In this document: piece by piece, positions 1 to 11,151 of the stretch
How positions within the stretch are numbered: the first letter of the stretch is position 1
Layout: the number at the start of each line of letters is the position of its first letter
Origin: Apophysomyces variabilis
Taxonomy: Eukaryota; Mucoromycota; Mucoromycetes; Mucorales; Mucoraceae
Assembly (NCBI GenBank): GCA_002749535.1
Contig: MZZL01000383.1
Coordinates: forward strand, 1 to 64,000
Length of the DNA: 64,000 nt
Direction of reading: 5' to 3'
Made by a program: the position numbers and the translations under genes
Notes under the pieces: model-generated
Seen by the model: only the letters and a program-made list of their open reading frames with translations
The model's database searches: none
Told to the model about the DNA's origin: nothing

Positions 1-7
1 TGCTTCC

Positions 8-1981
8 ATGCTCACAGCTCCATTGGATCGGTTACGCAATGCGGACAATCTGAAAGACCTTTGGACAGAAGAGCACACGACCACTTTCCAAAGCCTAAAG
101 CAAATTTCGCTGACGCTACCTATCCTGTGTTACCCAAACTTAAAATACCCGTTCAGTGTTGCAACAGACGCCTCTAACACAGGCATTGGGGCAGTTCTCT
201 ACCAAATAATTAATGGAGAAACACGCCATATTGCTTTCATGGCACGTGCTTTAACAACAAGCGAACGTAATTACTCCACTACCAAACGAGAACTACTTGC
301 TATTATTTATGCGCTCAACAAATTCCACAAATATCTATGGGGAAACAAATTCACCCTCCTGACTGACCACAAGGCACTAACGTATCTTCATACGCAAAAG
401 AAGCCTAACGCCATGATGATTAACTGGCTTGATACGCTTCTGCAATACGACTTCGATGTTGAACACCTCCCATGTTTACGAAACATCTTACCTGATCAAC
501 TTTCACGCCTTTTTCCCCCGGCAAAAATGCTGGAAGGGGGTACTGCTCCCGCAATAAGTCAGGATGACAAGGAAAAGCTTCTTAATAGGGCAGCTTCCGT
601 GGATAATGACGATAAATTAATTCCACCAGAAAAGGAACGCCCAGAGCTTTTACACAACGCGCATATATTTGGACATTTTGGCGCTGACGCCATGGTCAAT
701 GCACTTCATAACGAAGGGTTACACTGGCCGAACATACACAAAGAAGCTGTAGAAACAGTAAGAAAGTGTGCAGAGTGCCAAAAGCACAATATCGTAAAAA
801 GAGGTTATCATCCTCTGCGTCCTATACATGCATACTTGCCTTGTGATCATTGGGCAATAGATCTGGCCGGTCCTTTCACTACCTCTCACACAGGTAACAA
901 TTATTTGTTGATTATGATCGACATTTGCACTCGTTTCTGTGTTCTCCGTGCAATACCTGACAAATCTCAAAACACAGTAGTAAACGCTGTAATTCATGTC
1001 TTCTGTGATTTCGGATTTCCTCGATATCTACAATCTGACAATGGAAAAGAGTTCATCAATTCACTCATTAAATTACTGGCACAATCATCAGGTTTTGATC
1101 ATCGATTGGTCACACCTTATCATCCAAGAGCCAACGGCGTAGCAGAACGCTGGGTTTCTACCTCAACAAACGCACTCAGAAAATGCATCAAAGGGGCAAC
1201 CCGAGATTGGGACCTCTATGTACCAAGTGTACAACTAGCATTAAATGCAAAAGTCACAAAGCGGACAGGATCATCACCTTACAGTCTTATGTTTGCAAGG
1301 ACTATGAATGGGTTTAAAAATTACCAAGAAGATCCTAGCACTCCTCCGCTCACAAACAAAGAACTTTTGCAGCGTATAGAGGATATGGCGAATATCATTT
1401 TTCCAGCAATTGCCGAAAGAATGCAAGCTGTGACAAATGCACAAAAAGGAAAATTTGATAGTAAATACAGACTAGTCAAGTTTCCGCCAAAAAGCCAGGT
1501 CATGATCAAAGAAAGACAACGCGGAAAATTAGAACCTGCGTATCATGGTCCTTATACAGTTGTCAGAGAAACCAGAGGAGGATCCTATGTCCTTATGGAT
1601 GAACAAGGACTTTTACTCCCAAGCGACTATCCACCATCGGCACTCAAATTGATATCTCAAGACGAGATCATTTCCCTAGAAGAAGTCCAAGAAAAAGGCA
1701 AAGACTATTATGTTGTAGAAGCCGTAGTAGGACACAAAGAAATTTCTAAAGGGAATTATATCTATAGAGTAAGATGGGAAGGTTACGGTGAAGCTAATGA
1801 TACATGGCAAAAGCCAGATTCATTCAGCAGTCCACAACCTATTATGGATTACTGGGAAAGACTTGGTACTACACCAAATAGCAAGACAGGTCAGAAATGC
1901 ACACTACAAAATACACGATCCAACAAACGTCTGAATAATAACCAGAAGAATTCACGACAAAGTAAACGTACACGAACATAA
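8..1981 (+). CDS. Ty3/gypsy retrotransposon Pol, 3' part (RNase H, integrase, chromodomain)
   Basis: The polyprotein is cut by the window edge, so the protease and reverse-transcriptase core lie outside and the true start is not visible. What remains is open for 657 residues. It begins with an RT-linked RNase H (DASNTGIGAVLYQ near residue 55, then TTKRELLAIIYAL and TDHKALTYL). A His2-Cys2 integrase zinc finger follows (HNAHIFGHF ... CAECQKHN, about 215-265). The integrase core has D285 (HWAIDLAGP), D344 (QSDNGKEF) and E380 (NGVAERW), a DD35E spacing. A C-terminal chromodomain lies at about 568-610 (YRVRWEGYGEANDTW). In chromoviruses this domain steers integration toward marked chromatin. The frame is intact, so the copy could be recent. 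The lysine-rich tail ends 41 bp before the polypurine tract. Confidence 0.95.
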   Translation: MLTAPLDRLRNADNLKDLWTEEHTTTFQSLKQISLTLPILCYPNLKYPFSVATDASNTGIGAVLYQIINGETRHIAFMARALTTSERNYSTTKRELLAIIYALNKFHKYLWGNKFTLLTDHKALTYLHTQKKPNAMMINWLDTLLQYDFDVEHLPCLRNILPDQLSRLFPPAKMLEGGTAPAISQDDKEKLLNRAASVDNDDKLIPPEKERPELLHNAHIFGHFGADAMVNALHNEGLHWPNIHKEAVETVRKCAECQKHNIVKRGYHPLRPIHAYLPCDHWAIDLAGPFTTSHTGNNYLLIMIDICTRFCVLRAIPDKSQNTVVNAVIHVFCDFGFPRYLQSDNGKEFINSLIKLLAQSSGFDHRLVTPYHPRANGVAERWVSTSTNALRKCIKGATRDWDLYVPSVQLALNAKVTKRTGSSPYSLMFARTMNGFKNYQEDPSTPPLTNKELLQRIEDMANIIFPAIAERMQAVTNAQKGKFDSKYRLVKFPPKSQVMIKERQRGKLEPAYHGPYTVVRETRGGSYVLMDEQGLLLPSDYPPSALKLISQDEIISLEEVQEKGKDYYVVEAVVGHKEISKGNYIYRVRWEGYGEANDTWQKPDSFSSPQPIMDYWERLGTTPNSKTGQKCTLQNTRSNKRLNNNQKNSRQSKRTRT

Positions 1982-2022
1982 CTCCATACAACTATCATTT
2001 AGTTTACGGTTAAGTCTAACCT

Positions 2023-2031
2023 GGAAGGGGG
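2023..2031 (+). other. Polypurine tract
   Basis: A nine-base run, GGAAGGGGG, lies just before the LTR start, where plus-strand priming of a Ty3/gypsy element is expected. Confidence 0.7.
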
Positions 2032-2034
2032 TAA

Positions 2035-2449
2035 TGTCGTATAGCTAGTATGTCGTTATACACCTTAATAGCGGGACTACAATACAGTTTCCCAATTTGG
2101 TATATGGATCATCGTATTTTACATGCAATGTAGCTCTCTCCTTTACGCAGTATAAAGACGATCAGACCATCTTACTACATGCATCATGTATCAAACTAAG
2201 TGTACAGTTTAATCTATGCAAGGTGGTTCTTTCCCTCTTTCTTTACATTTCTCTATCCTCATAGATCTACACTGCATCTATAGAGACAACACATAGAACA
2301 ACACATTACACAACGCATACACTTACATTTAGAGACAACATATAAATAGTCGTGAAAACATAATGATAATAAAAACAATCTCGACTCAGTCTCAAAGGAT
2401 TCTATTGTCCGATTTTCTTTTATCTCATTTGTCTCTAACACATACAACA
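2035..2449 (+). repeat. 3' LTR of the Ty3/gypsy element
   Basis: The LTR begins TGTCGTATA four bases after the polypurine tract. It ends in CATACAACA, whose reverse complement (TGTTGTATG) pairs imperfectly with the start, giving TG...CA ends. It contains a TATA motif (TATAAAG, 2151-2157) that would drive retroelement transcription. The 5' LTR lies outside the window, so LTR divergence and the target duplication cannot be read. The right boundary is inferred from the terminal inverted motif only. Confidence 0.7.
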
Positions 2450-3971
2450 AGTAGCATTTAGTCAGTGCTAATTTCTTTAAAGATCTTTGTAAATCAGGTA
2501 GCTGTTCCAGCAATGCTAACATCATTTGAATGTTGCTTTTCAACATTGTCAGTCTCATTTCTATGCAAACGCAATCAACTAGACTGACATGTTATGAACC
2601 AGTTAATGCTTTTAGAATCCTTATCATTTTTCTTTTCAGTCAACTAGGATCTAATTCAGAATTTCATTAATTGGTCAAAAGGGAAAAATAGCTCCAGTTT
2701 CTCAGTACCTTTACATAAAACTGACTTTGGTTTCAGTTCTTCAGTTCTTTTGTGGTACCCTACTGAAAAGTGGACATCTGTTATAATCAAAAGCTCATAA
2801 ATATCATGAACCTTTCATTGCTCTCTTTTGAGGGCAGGGTATTTAGATTACATTAATGCTTGGCGCACGATGTATTTTAAAGTATAAAATTCGGTGCACA
2901 ACTTAGTAGCCGTTAATGCACTAGTAATGAATGGTTTACATTAAAAAAATCTCGATCTTTTGGTTTTATCTTTCTGATGCTCTTATATAATTATATTGGT
3001 TTGCAAATTTGGATTAAACAATATCTTTTACTTGGTTGGTTATTATTAGTGTTGTAGAAAAGAACTGAAGAATCGAAACTATTTTTCACTTGAGCTAATT
3101 CGCAGAATTCTAAATTCTACCTAGTTTAACCAAAACTAAAGGAGGACCAAGATTGTAAAAGAAGTAACGGGTTTTTATAAGACGTTGTAAATCAATCTAA
3201 TGTATACAAGAGTAAAAAGGCCACGATGCTGATAAGCAATGTTGAAATGGTGTTGATGTTGTTCAAACAGTCACCTGTTTACAGAAATCTCCATATAAAC
3301 TGGCAATGACGAGATGCTGCTGATTTTATGGTCAAAGTGGGTCATTGAAGCGCAAAACAAAGTTTATCTCAGTTGATTCGAATGAGTGAAATGTCAGACT
3401 AATTTCAATGTAAACTTTTCAAACTATGATGACCGTACTTACTGGAGAAAACACACTCCTTTTACCATAACTATTATATATGTAGGTTTAATACTCAGTT
3501 ATTCTCCAAAAGAATGGTTCTCTTTATGTAGTCTTTTTGAGTTTGATTAGGTTAGGTTCGGTTTGGTTCCAGCAAAGAACAGAGAAATACAAGAACGCTG
3601 AAACGCAAATGCACTAGCTCTAGCTTAATGCAGAGAAGGAAATTAGGATCTTGTTGTATCCGAACTAAACGACATCAACACATAATCGCAATCCAATTAA
3701 AAATGTGTTATCAGTTATCCTTAACAGTGTCTTCAAAGGCTAACAAGTACATCGCTTAAATTTCGAATAAAGACACAATCGAAACAAGGACTGAACTGTG
3801 AACAGTTACCGACAAGTTATTCTATGCAATGGAGAGATCTATAGTAAACCATGCCTCGATCGGCATTAAATGACAACTGATATAGTTTCTCAAACATCTA
3901 CTTCACTATTACCAAGAGAGAGAGAGAGAGTACTTGCCTAAGATTATGCGGTACTATAAACGCCAAATATT
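2450..3971. other. Intergenic, no gene recognised
   Basis: This AT-rich stretch separates the LTR from the methionine aminopeptidase 3' end. I see only short chance ORFs. An (AG)8 microsatellite lies at 3915-3930. Confidence 0.6.
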
Positions 3972-5325
3972 CTAGGATCTAGTTAAAACTTGTACGCCAT
4001 CCTCTGAGATGAAGACCTAGATGGATAGCTTAATTTCCATAATCTTTTAATTACTGGTTAATTTACCGTATGTTCAAACTGAGCGCTTCGACCGCCATCT
4101 ATAGTGGATATCGTCCACTGATCGGGCCACATGACACCTGTTGAAGAGCCTTGTGAGAGCATAGGTTCAATCGTAAATGCCATGCCCGGGGTCATCGTCC
4201 CTTCTTCATTGTTACCTAACAGGACCATCAATGCCACGTTAACAATGATCCATTCAAAGCGCTTACGGTGATGATATATTAAAGGAAAACAATGAAATTC
4301 TTCGCCAATGCCATGACCAGACATTTCATCCGATACGGTATACCCATGCTTCTCTGCATGATCACTGTTCCGAATGAATGAATACTATGAGAATGGATGC
4401 AGTAAACGTCACGTACCTGATAACACGACCAATTTCTTTTAACGGAACATCTGGCCCACAGATTGCAATCGCACTTTCTAATGCCTCCTTTGTGCATTCC
4501 ACTAAGGCTCGTCCGCGTTCATCAACTTGGCCGACCAAAAATGTTGCTGATGTGTCACCATGATATCCATCCAGATATACCTAGATCGATATTATTTGGT
4601 ATGAGAGTCCAGTTTGGCTAACAGCATGCAACATACGGTGACATCGATGTTTATTATATCCCCATCTTCCAAAGGCCGACTGTCAGGGTCCAATTAATCC
4701 TCTTCTATGATAAAATACACACCTGCTCCATCGTACTTACTCGTCTGGTATACCATGTGCGATAACGTTGTTGATCGATGTACATATACTTTTCGGGAAC
4801 CCCATATAATTCAATGGCGATGGATAGGCTCCATTGGCTACAATTGCCGTATGTAACGCCTTGTCAATGGTGTTGGTCGTCACACCAGGCTATATTTACC
4901 CTCAGCATCTCAGTTTTTTCTTTTATAATTATTGTCCTCACTTGACACATTTTCCCTCCTTGCTCGAGAATTTCTCTAGCCAAAGAGCAAGCTTTTCTCA
5001 GGCCTTTAAGGTCGTTCTCATCGTTGAATGGAATCTGTGGGAGCCATTTGGATGAAGCGCCTTGTTCAACGTAATATGGTTTCCGAATATGATCAGGAAC
5101 TGGAAGACGCTCCGCTTTTCGCGTATCCACAGTGGCCAAAGAAACAGGAACCAGCCGTTGGAAATCTCCCCAACGATTCTGCGATCGAGCCTTCCGGTTT
5201 ACACCAACTCGTGGCAGGCATGCTATGTTATTTGTGTGCATTGCCCGACATGACCGATAAATTACCGAGGAGTACTTGTTATACATCGTTACGGAAACGC
5301 CAGTAAACAATCGAGATACGGTCAC
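3972..5325 (-). CDS. Methionine aminopeptidase, type I, mitochondrial (MAP1D-like)
   Basis: Removes the initiator Met from nascent proteins; the N-terminal extension suggests the mitochondrial form. There are seven exons on the minus strand: 5325-4942, 4889-4741, 4679-4637, 4580-4417, 4364-4267, 4215-4067 and 4016-3972, coding for 343 aa. The first about 85 residues are basic and hydroxylated like a mitochondrial presequence, then [14 protein letters not shown] starts the conserved part. All five metal ligands are present: Asp in IINIDVT, Asp in YHGDTSATF, His in [10 protein letters not shown], Glu in MAFTIEPM and Glu in SAQFEHT. The signature [20 protein letters not shown] is intact. Introns are 50-61 bp. 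The 51-bp intron 4216-4266 is in frame and stopless, so a naive ORF reads through it. The short last exon adds [14 protein letters not shown] and the stop. The start could instead be a downstream Met. Confidence 0.93.
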
Positions 5326-6401
5326 TCAAGATAGGAATAGAAGGTGAACCGAAACCCCGCTCAGTATTCCCACTAATCAACGAACAATGCTATTCCCCGC
5401 AGTTTGCTGGGACAGAGAGCCCTCATCTCGGTTTCATCTTAAGAGCTTGCCTTTGGGTCTTTGTGAAGTATCCATGCAAAGGATCGAGAGTAGATTGATG
5501 AAATCCGTATCAGTCCTCTCTATAACTATGCCAGGCTTTTCTAATGTATGCAGTGTTGGATGAAAAGGGTAGGATTAAGTCGGTCTGAAAATCACTTTCC
5601 TGATTTGACTTTACGCCAAAATGCCCTCGGCTGGCGATCCCTGCATCAAATCCACCCAGTCTATAGTTAGCTTTGGCCCTTTCTGACCATTTAGTTTTAG
5701 TCAGCTCTTCTTGCTATAGAGTGTTGACCGTTTCCCTCGTGTTTAAGGGATAAAATACATTTCTCTATTGGTTCTTTGAATAAAATATATGTCAAAGCGT
5801 AATATACTGCATTTGCCGGTCAAGCACGGCCAAATGAATTAAGTATAAAAGCAATAATATTCTGACAGTATCAAGGGTGTCTTTGTTGACTTGAAAACAT
5901 CAACTTTGTCCCGTTGATGTACCTTGCTGTTTGGCGTAGAAAAGTTTCTTTTCCCAACAACACCAAGGTATAGAAGTAAATACATGTACAGAGCAACTGC
6001 GGAAACAACAATATTTGGATTATTACATTCCCAGATAAGCACTAAATTCAGGGTCATTCTATAATCATTCCGTCAAAAACGTATCGTGTTAGATAGTTAT
6101 AAAGATAGAGCTTTTTAAAACTCTCGGACACAATTAATCTACCAAATGACAGTGGGTAATCAACAAAGCTCAGACATAGTATGAAACAAAGCCTGAGTGA
6201 TAATGCTCTACGTATTAAATATCTTTTTATAAGAATAGAAGGTATATATATATTTTATTTGATTAATCCTTTCCATCTACTGGGAAATTCGCTCCGTCTT
6301 ACGCCTGGGTCCAAAGGCGACTTCTATTCCATTGCGTATCTGACTTTAAATTTTAACTGGCTGCATAATCTTTCAAACTCGGAAAAGGAATGCGCTGCTG
6401 T
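5326..6401. other. Intergenic, no gene recognised
   Basis: Lies upstream of the methionine aminopeptidase and downstream of the small secreted protein, both on the minus strand. Only short AT-rich ORFs are seen. It must hold the aminopeptidase promoter, but no clear core element stands out. Confidence 0.5.
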
Positions 6402-6887
6402 TCATTTTCCTTCGTATGATTCGACTTGGCGTGGTTTGGATGAGATGCAGCCGTTTATTCCGTGTGAACAACAGCTTGCAAAGGCAAATTGGCAGATTCT
6501 CGCACCACTATAAGGATATTTAGCCAAATACATATCTATGAATTGAAGAAACAGAACACGTTGTAATTACCCGTCTGTGTCGCAAAACGTATCGCAGTAA
6601 GAACGGCCTTGATTGTCTATACGCTGACAAACAGGTGCACTTTTGATGGTACCACAACGAACAGCAACTCCATTACTGTCATGAGCAAAAGTAACGCAAG
6701 AGAGTAATGCTTCTCCACACGCCGAAGAGGAATAGGACGCTGTGGTACTATTTCCATTTGATTGCATTGCAGTCGCGATATTTATTTCATCTTCAGACGA
6801 CTGAATCTTATGATGATGCTTTCTTAATTGTTGCACTAGACCGAATGTCGAGCATACAAAAGAAACTAGCACAAGTAGGATACGCAT
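6402..6887 (-). CDS. Small secreted cysteine-rich protein (Kazal-like pattern)
   Basis: A two-exon gene (6887-6571 and 6507-6402, intron 63 bp) giving 140 aa. The N-terminus MRILLVLVSFVCSTFGLVQQ is a convincing signal peptide. A Ser/Asn-rich linker follows, then ten Cys in the last 85 residues (about 57, 64, 78, 87, 98, 102, 111, 118, 119 and 126). The block APVC...YCDTFC...ICQFAFASC recalls Kazal-type protease inhibitors, though the spacing is not canonical. The first exon alone ends in a stop just after the splice site and would lose four Cys, so the spliced form is favoured. Secreted inhibitor or effector is a guess; the sequence shows only a secreted disulfide-rich protein. Confidence 0.7.
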
Positions 6888-7450
6888 GAAGAATAAAACC
6901 CCTACTGAGGAGAAGGGAGGAAGAAAGAGAATTGTTGCGGCAACAGACTGAAGAAGAAAAAATGAGAATTCTCAGACAAATAAATAGGGTGTCGCAGTTA
7001 GCAAGGCTTAAGCCATTTCACCCTTGTTTTCTGTCCTAATCGCGGTCACTCCCCTCGTTTTGTTTCACTCGATTACTTACGGAATACGCATTTCTAACCG
7101 TTGAAATTAACCTTAGGATTAATTAAGTATATCAGTCATAACATGAAATCATAAAGTTGTGGAGCAGTTGATTTGCATGTGCTGTAATGATGTATATACT
7201 TGTATTTACTGTGTTTTTCCTATTTGTCCGCGTGTTGCTATTTTTTATTTGCGGACTGGGATTCAAGTTTTTGCGGAATCCAAAAAATGCTTTTGCATGA
7301 TTGGATGAAAATATTTGCGGTCAGACTACCCTTCTTTGGGTATAGTCGTGTCCATGTTCACTATTTACTGAGATAGTTTATTTCAAACCACAGCAAGATG
7401 AGTTTATTTAAAGAAGTGGTTCTCTATTTTTGCATCTAACGAAAAAGCTC

Positions 7451-7756
7451 TCAGAGTGTCTGATCCATTCTTGACAGTCTGAGCGCTTTACTTTTCGCGC
7501 TGCTTGAACATATACGGTTTTGAAGGTTATCGTCAACTCGTAAGGACTCCTTTCTTACCCTAGCCTTTACTTTGGCCCAAAACTCTTCTATTGGGTTGAG
7601 AAAGGGAGAGTGGAGAGGAAGATAGAGACCTTTGTATCCTCTTTCATCGACCAACTGCTTAACCTTAACTGATGTATGGATGGGCGCATTATCCATGACA
7701 AGATAATAACCGTTCATTCCGTGGCAATCCAATCTTTGTGATTGCCTAATAGACAA
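7451..7756 (-). pseudogene. Tc1/mariner-type (DDE_3) transposase, C-terminal remnant
   Basis: About 100 residues match the end of a Tc1/mariner or IS630-like transposase: YYLVMDNAPIHTS carries the second catalytic Asp, and PFLNPIEEFWAKVKARVRK carries the final acidic residue and the NPIE motif. Nothing upstream encodes the first Asp or the DNA-binding HTH, so this is a fragment. AT-rich sequence at 7200-7400 may contain the old terminal region, but I could not match it to an opposite end. Confidence 0.75.
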
Positions 7757-8974
7757 AGTTTAAGATATAATAGAAGAAAAGCAAAACATAGCTACATTCA
7801 GGGAAAATAAAAGTGGAATATAAGGCAATACAATTGAGCAGAACCGGGAACCGGATACCATTGCCCTGACAGCTTCTGATGCCATAACTGACAGAAACGG
7901 ATATGATAGCATCAATGACGTATAGAAACGAACGAAGAGGGTTTATTTCCTCTATAGATGTTTCATTCTGTTCAAGACCTTCTATCAGACTGAGTCCATT
8001 TTTACTCTTGGGAGAATTGTTGTCTTATCTCTGAATTGTTGTCATCTATAAGACATCCATCGATTTTATCCATGACTCTGATTTTGGTTTCAGTAATAAC
8101 GTACTATTTAAAAGCGAAGGGACAACATCTTTTCAATTCTTTGGCTCTGTTCTCCAAACACATCCCCGGTATGTACTTCACATTGATTATATGTACAGAA
8201 TGACTGATGTCCCGGTTCTGTAACCTTTAGCCTGCATGACCTCTGTCCCGAATCACCTTGGTTGTGTGAGTAAGCTCCCTGCTCCACTCGGTAAGTGAAA
8301 AAGAAATTTTGTCTGTTTATGCACAGTGTCATTCATTATCTTCTGCTTCCAAGTCCTCGCCAGGTGTTGCATCGCTTCAAGTCCTCGCCAGGTGTTGCAT
8401 CGCTTCAAGTCCTCTGCAGTACGTTACCTTCAACCGGCCGCTCATGGAAGCCGTGTCTCTCTCTCGCCGCCCCCACCGATACAGGTGCGGGGCCGGCCCC
8501 TACCTTTGGGTAGGATTACCCTTCCGCGGTAAGCAAAAAGATGTCAAGCTATCCTTCCATTTACTAACCATGAACATTCTTTTACGCTGCTCGAATGAAT
8601 TTTGTGTCCACGGAAGGACCAAGTTGAGGTAAGTAAAATATATTTCCCGCATAATCCATTTACTAATGACGCATATTTATATCCCTTTTACCGCAAACTT
8701 GATCCTTGCATGGACGCAAAATTTATTTAGAGTAGCGTAAAAAATTGTTCAATAAACAGTATGAAGAACAATCTTTATTGTAAGCAGTCGCAAATCATTT
8801 TCTTCTTCATCTTAAGTGACTAAGCGAAAAGAAGTCATCACGTCAGTATTGGTCATTATATGATTCCATCATTTGTAACTATTCAAACTATGGATGCAAT
8901 GGCAGTCCGAACCTCGTTGAATATGGATTTTCCGCGTCATTTTAGTTGTCGCGCAAACCAAGGTAAAAACGAGC
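7757..8974. other. Intergenic with short repeats
   Basis: No complete gene is seen. It holds the 28-bp tandem repeat at 8351-8414, a GC-rich patch around 8430-8530, and a segment at about 8555-8600 resembling sequence near 36740. The 68-107 aa ORFs here overlap in several frames and look like chance. Confidence 0.5.
8351..8414 (+). repeat. 28-bp direct tandem repeat, 2.3 copies
   Basis: Two perfect adjacent copies (8351-8378 and 8379-8406) begin AAGTCCTCGCCAGG, then eight more bases of a third copy follow. Confidence 0.95.
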
Positions 8975-11151
8975 TCATTGTGTCTCCTTTCTTTCTTGCC
9001 CGCTTGTTCCAACCATATTGTTACTATTTATTTCCTGGCTTGCTTGATCGGCTAGGCCCCAGCTAAAAGGATAAAAGAAGTTCCATTAATATTTGCTTAA
9101 CTAGTTTGTCCTGTTTACGTACATTCGTATTGTTTTATCGTCACTTGCAGAAGCAAATAACATGGCATCATTCGGACTCCAGCTTACACAATTCACTGTT
9201 GCCGTGTGTCCTGGGAGTATTTCCAATGTAGTTTCATGCTCACAGCTCCAAACATACACACAGTTATCTAAGCAAGCGTAGGTAAACGCGCTATAACATA
9301 AATAATAATACGAGTACCTTCACTTCCACTTAGGACAAACGCATCATTTTCACCACCAAATGTTGATCGAATAATGCATGAATGCTGCCGGTGACCGGAG
9401 TATTTATGCACCAGAGTCTGTGTCTCAAGGTCCCAAAGATGTAGTTCGGGAGGGTCCTCTATATTCACAAGCGCATATTGTCCGTTATGGCTAAGGGTAA
9501 GAGACGTGATTCTAGAGCATTCAGAAAATTGACTAGTAATGCTAAATGTTAAGTGACAGGATATCCGTTTGTGTCGTATAACATACCAAATGGCAGTTAG
9601 TCTGAAACAATCTAAACTGTAGATCTCAATATATTTCTCGTATGTAGCCGTCACCAGTCGCTTAGCATCGCTGCTAAGTTTCATGTCAAGCACGCGTTTT
9701 CCGGACCAGCGGTTCACTATCCTGCCATTGACATTCTGCATAGTATGTCATTAATCATTGCATCCTCAGTTCAAGAGACTTACCCAAAGATACATTGTTT
9801 TATCGCAAGAACCTGACATGATATGTTCCCCATCTGGTAGCCATACGCAACTTGTTACTTGATCCTTATGCTCAGAAAACGTGTGCAGCAATTCACCGCT
9901 CTAATCAGTATTAGAAACTTACCGAGATTATCAAAGCCAAATCCTTACCTCAACATTCCATAAGCGCAAACAGTTGTCGCCACTGTCGCATACCAGTATT
10001 TTGCTATCGTCTGGAGACCATGCTGTGTACGAACTGCCATCAAACTGGTGCGCAGCAGACAGAACGTGCACCATTTCAAAGGTCTTACCGCCATGTCAAT
10101 ATAAATGTCACCTATATGTTCTTTGACTTACCTTCATATCCCATATAATACATGTCGAATCCCTAGATGCAGATGCCAAATATTGGCCGTTGTTCGAAAA
10201 CGCTACATGCCATACCTCATCGGTATGGCCTTCCAAGATTTGGATGGTTGTCGAAGGAAATCCACTCCTGTGTGATACTTAGCATCCCTCAATGCCAACT
10301 TGTACCCAGTGCATACTTGTCACAAACGTGGTCTGAGAAAAGGGAAAAGCGAGCTTCAGTGCTGCTGTGGTATAAACATTCTCGTCTTTGCCATTCAAAG
10401 GCCTGATGAATAAGGGTGGTTAATCGATCTTTAGGGATCATCACGGAAGGTATGATGTATCCTGAGTCTCGGTTAAGCAATTGCGTTGTGGAAACTTAAA
10501 GTAACGTACTTTGCAAGTCCACAAGAAGTTGTTCTCTGGAATGACCGGCCGCCCCATCCCACTGTGCTTGTCTTCTGACATCCTCAGCGGAAGAACAGAG
10601 TACTAAGCTTTCCAAATGAAGACAATGGTTAGATACAGAATAAGTAAGGGAATTGGATCACCTTGACAGTTGGTGTAACCGTTCCGTGTCATAACTGAGT
10701 GGAGTCATATCATTCCTTAAAACGTATAATGCTTTCATGACCTTCCGTGATTCGAGCAATTCTAGAAAGTGCTGCTGTCTTAATAGTAAGGTTGCTTTGC
10801 TTAAATCTTCGGGATCCAGGAATGGTAAAGAAGACAGTATCGATTCAGCGCGAGACCATGCGCCCTGAAGCACTGCTTGACGGAACTGGACGACTGTCTC
10901 CGGCTCCATTGTAATGCCCGATTCATGTTCCAATGTCTCAGCGGCGTCCCTAAAGATAAGGATCTTTAGTCTGCATATCACATGGATATATTTATGATGA
11001 ATGTTATCTACCTGTATCCAAGGTTTTGCAGCGACTGAACTAGCACACGAACTAACTCGTCTTTACGAACACGACCAAGGCTGTCTACGGTTATTGATTC
11101 ACCATTGCTCTCTGATTTCTGCGAAACAAGGTCGTTTTGTGTTATGTGCAT
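8975..11151 (-). CDS. GID7: WDR26/Gid7-like LisH-CTLH-WD40 protein of the GID E3 ligase
   Basis: Homologue of WDR26/Gid7, a subunit of the GID/CTLH ubiquitin ligase that in yeast degrades gluconeogenic enzymes. Eleven exons: 11151-11012, 10949-10662, 10607-10510, 10461-10317, 10267-10132, 10083-9949, 9900-9784, 9735-9587, 9532-9318, 9267-9123 and 9062-8975, coding for 551 aa. A LisH motif ([18 protein letters not shown], then [11 protein letters not shown]) is followed by CTLH ([20 protein letters not shown]). A linker resembling human WDR26 ([29 protein letters not shown]) leads into WD repeats with [20 protein letters not shown] and [12 protein letters not shown]. Introns are 48-62 bp; 9533-9586 is an in-frame stopless intron. 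The first ATG inside the LisH exon was chosen. An acceptor-like site just upstream means an additional 5' exon is possible, so the N-terminus is uncertain. Confidence 0.93.

Noticed and set aside
3541..3575. Telomere-like TTAGGTTAGG words
   Set aside because: Only two imperfect units; no array.
9063..9122. Ending the Gid7-like protein at [10 protein letters not shown] within this stretch
   Set aside because: Removing a 60-bp GTACGT...TTTTAG intron gives TIRIWGLADQ, the normal last WD strand, and keeps the total length a multiple of three.
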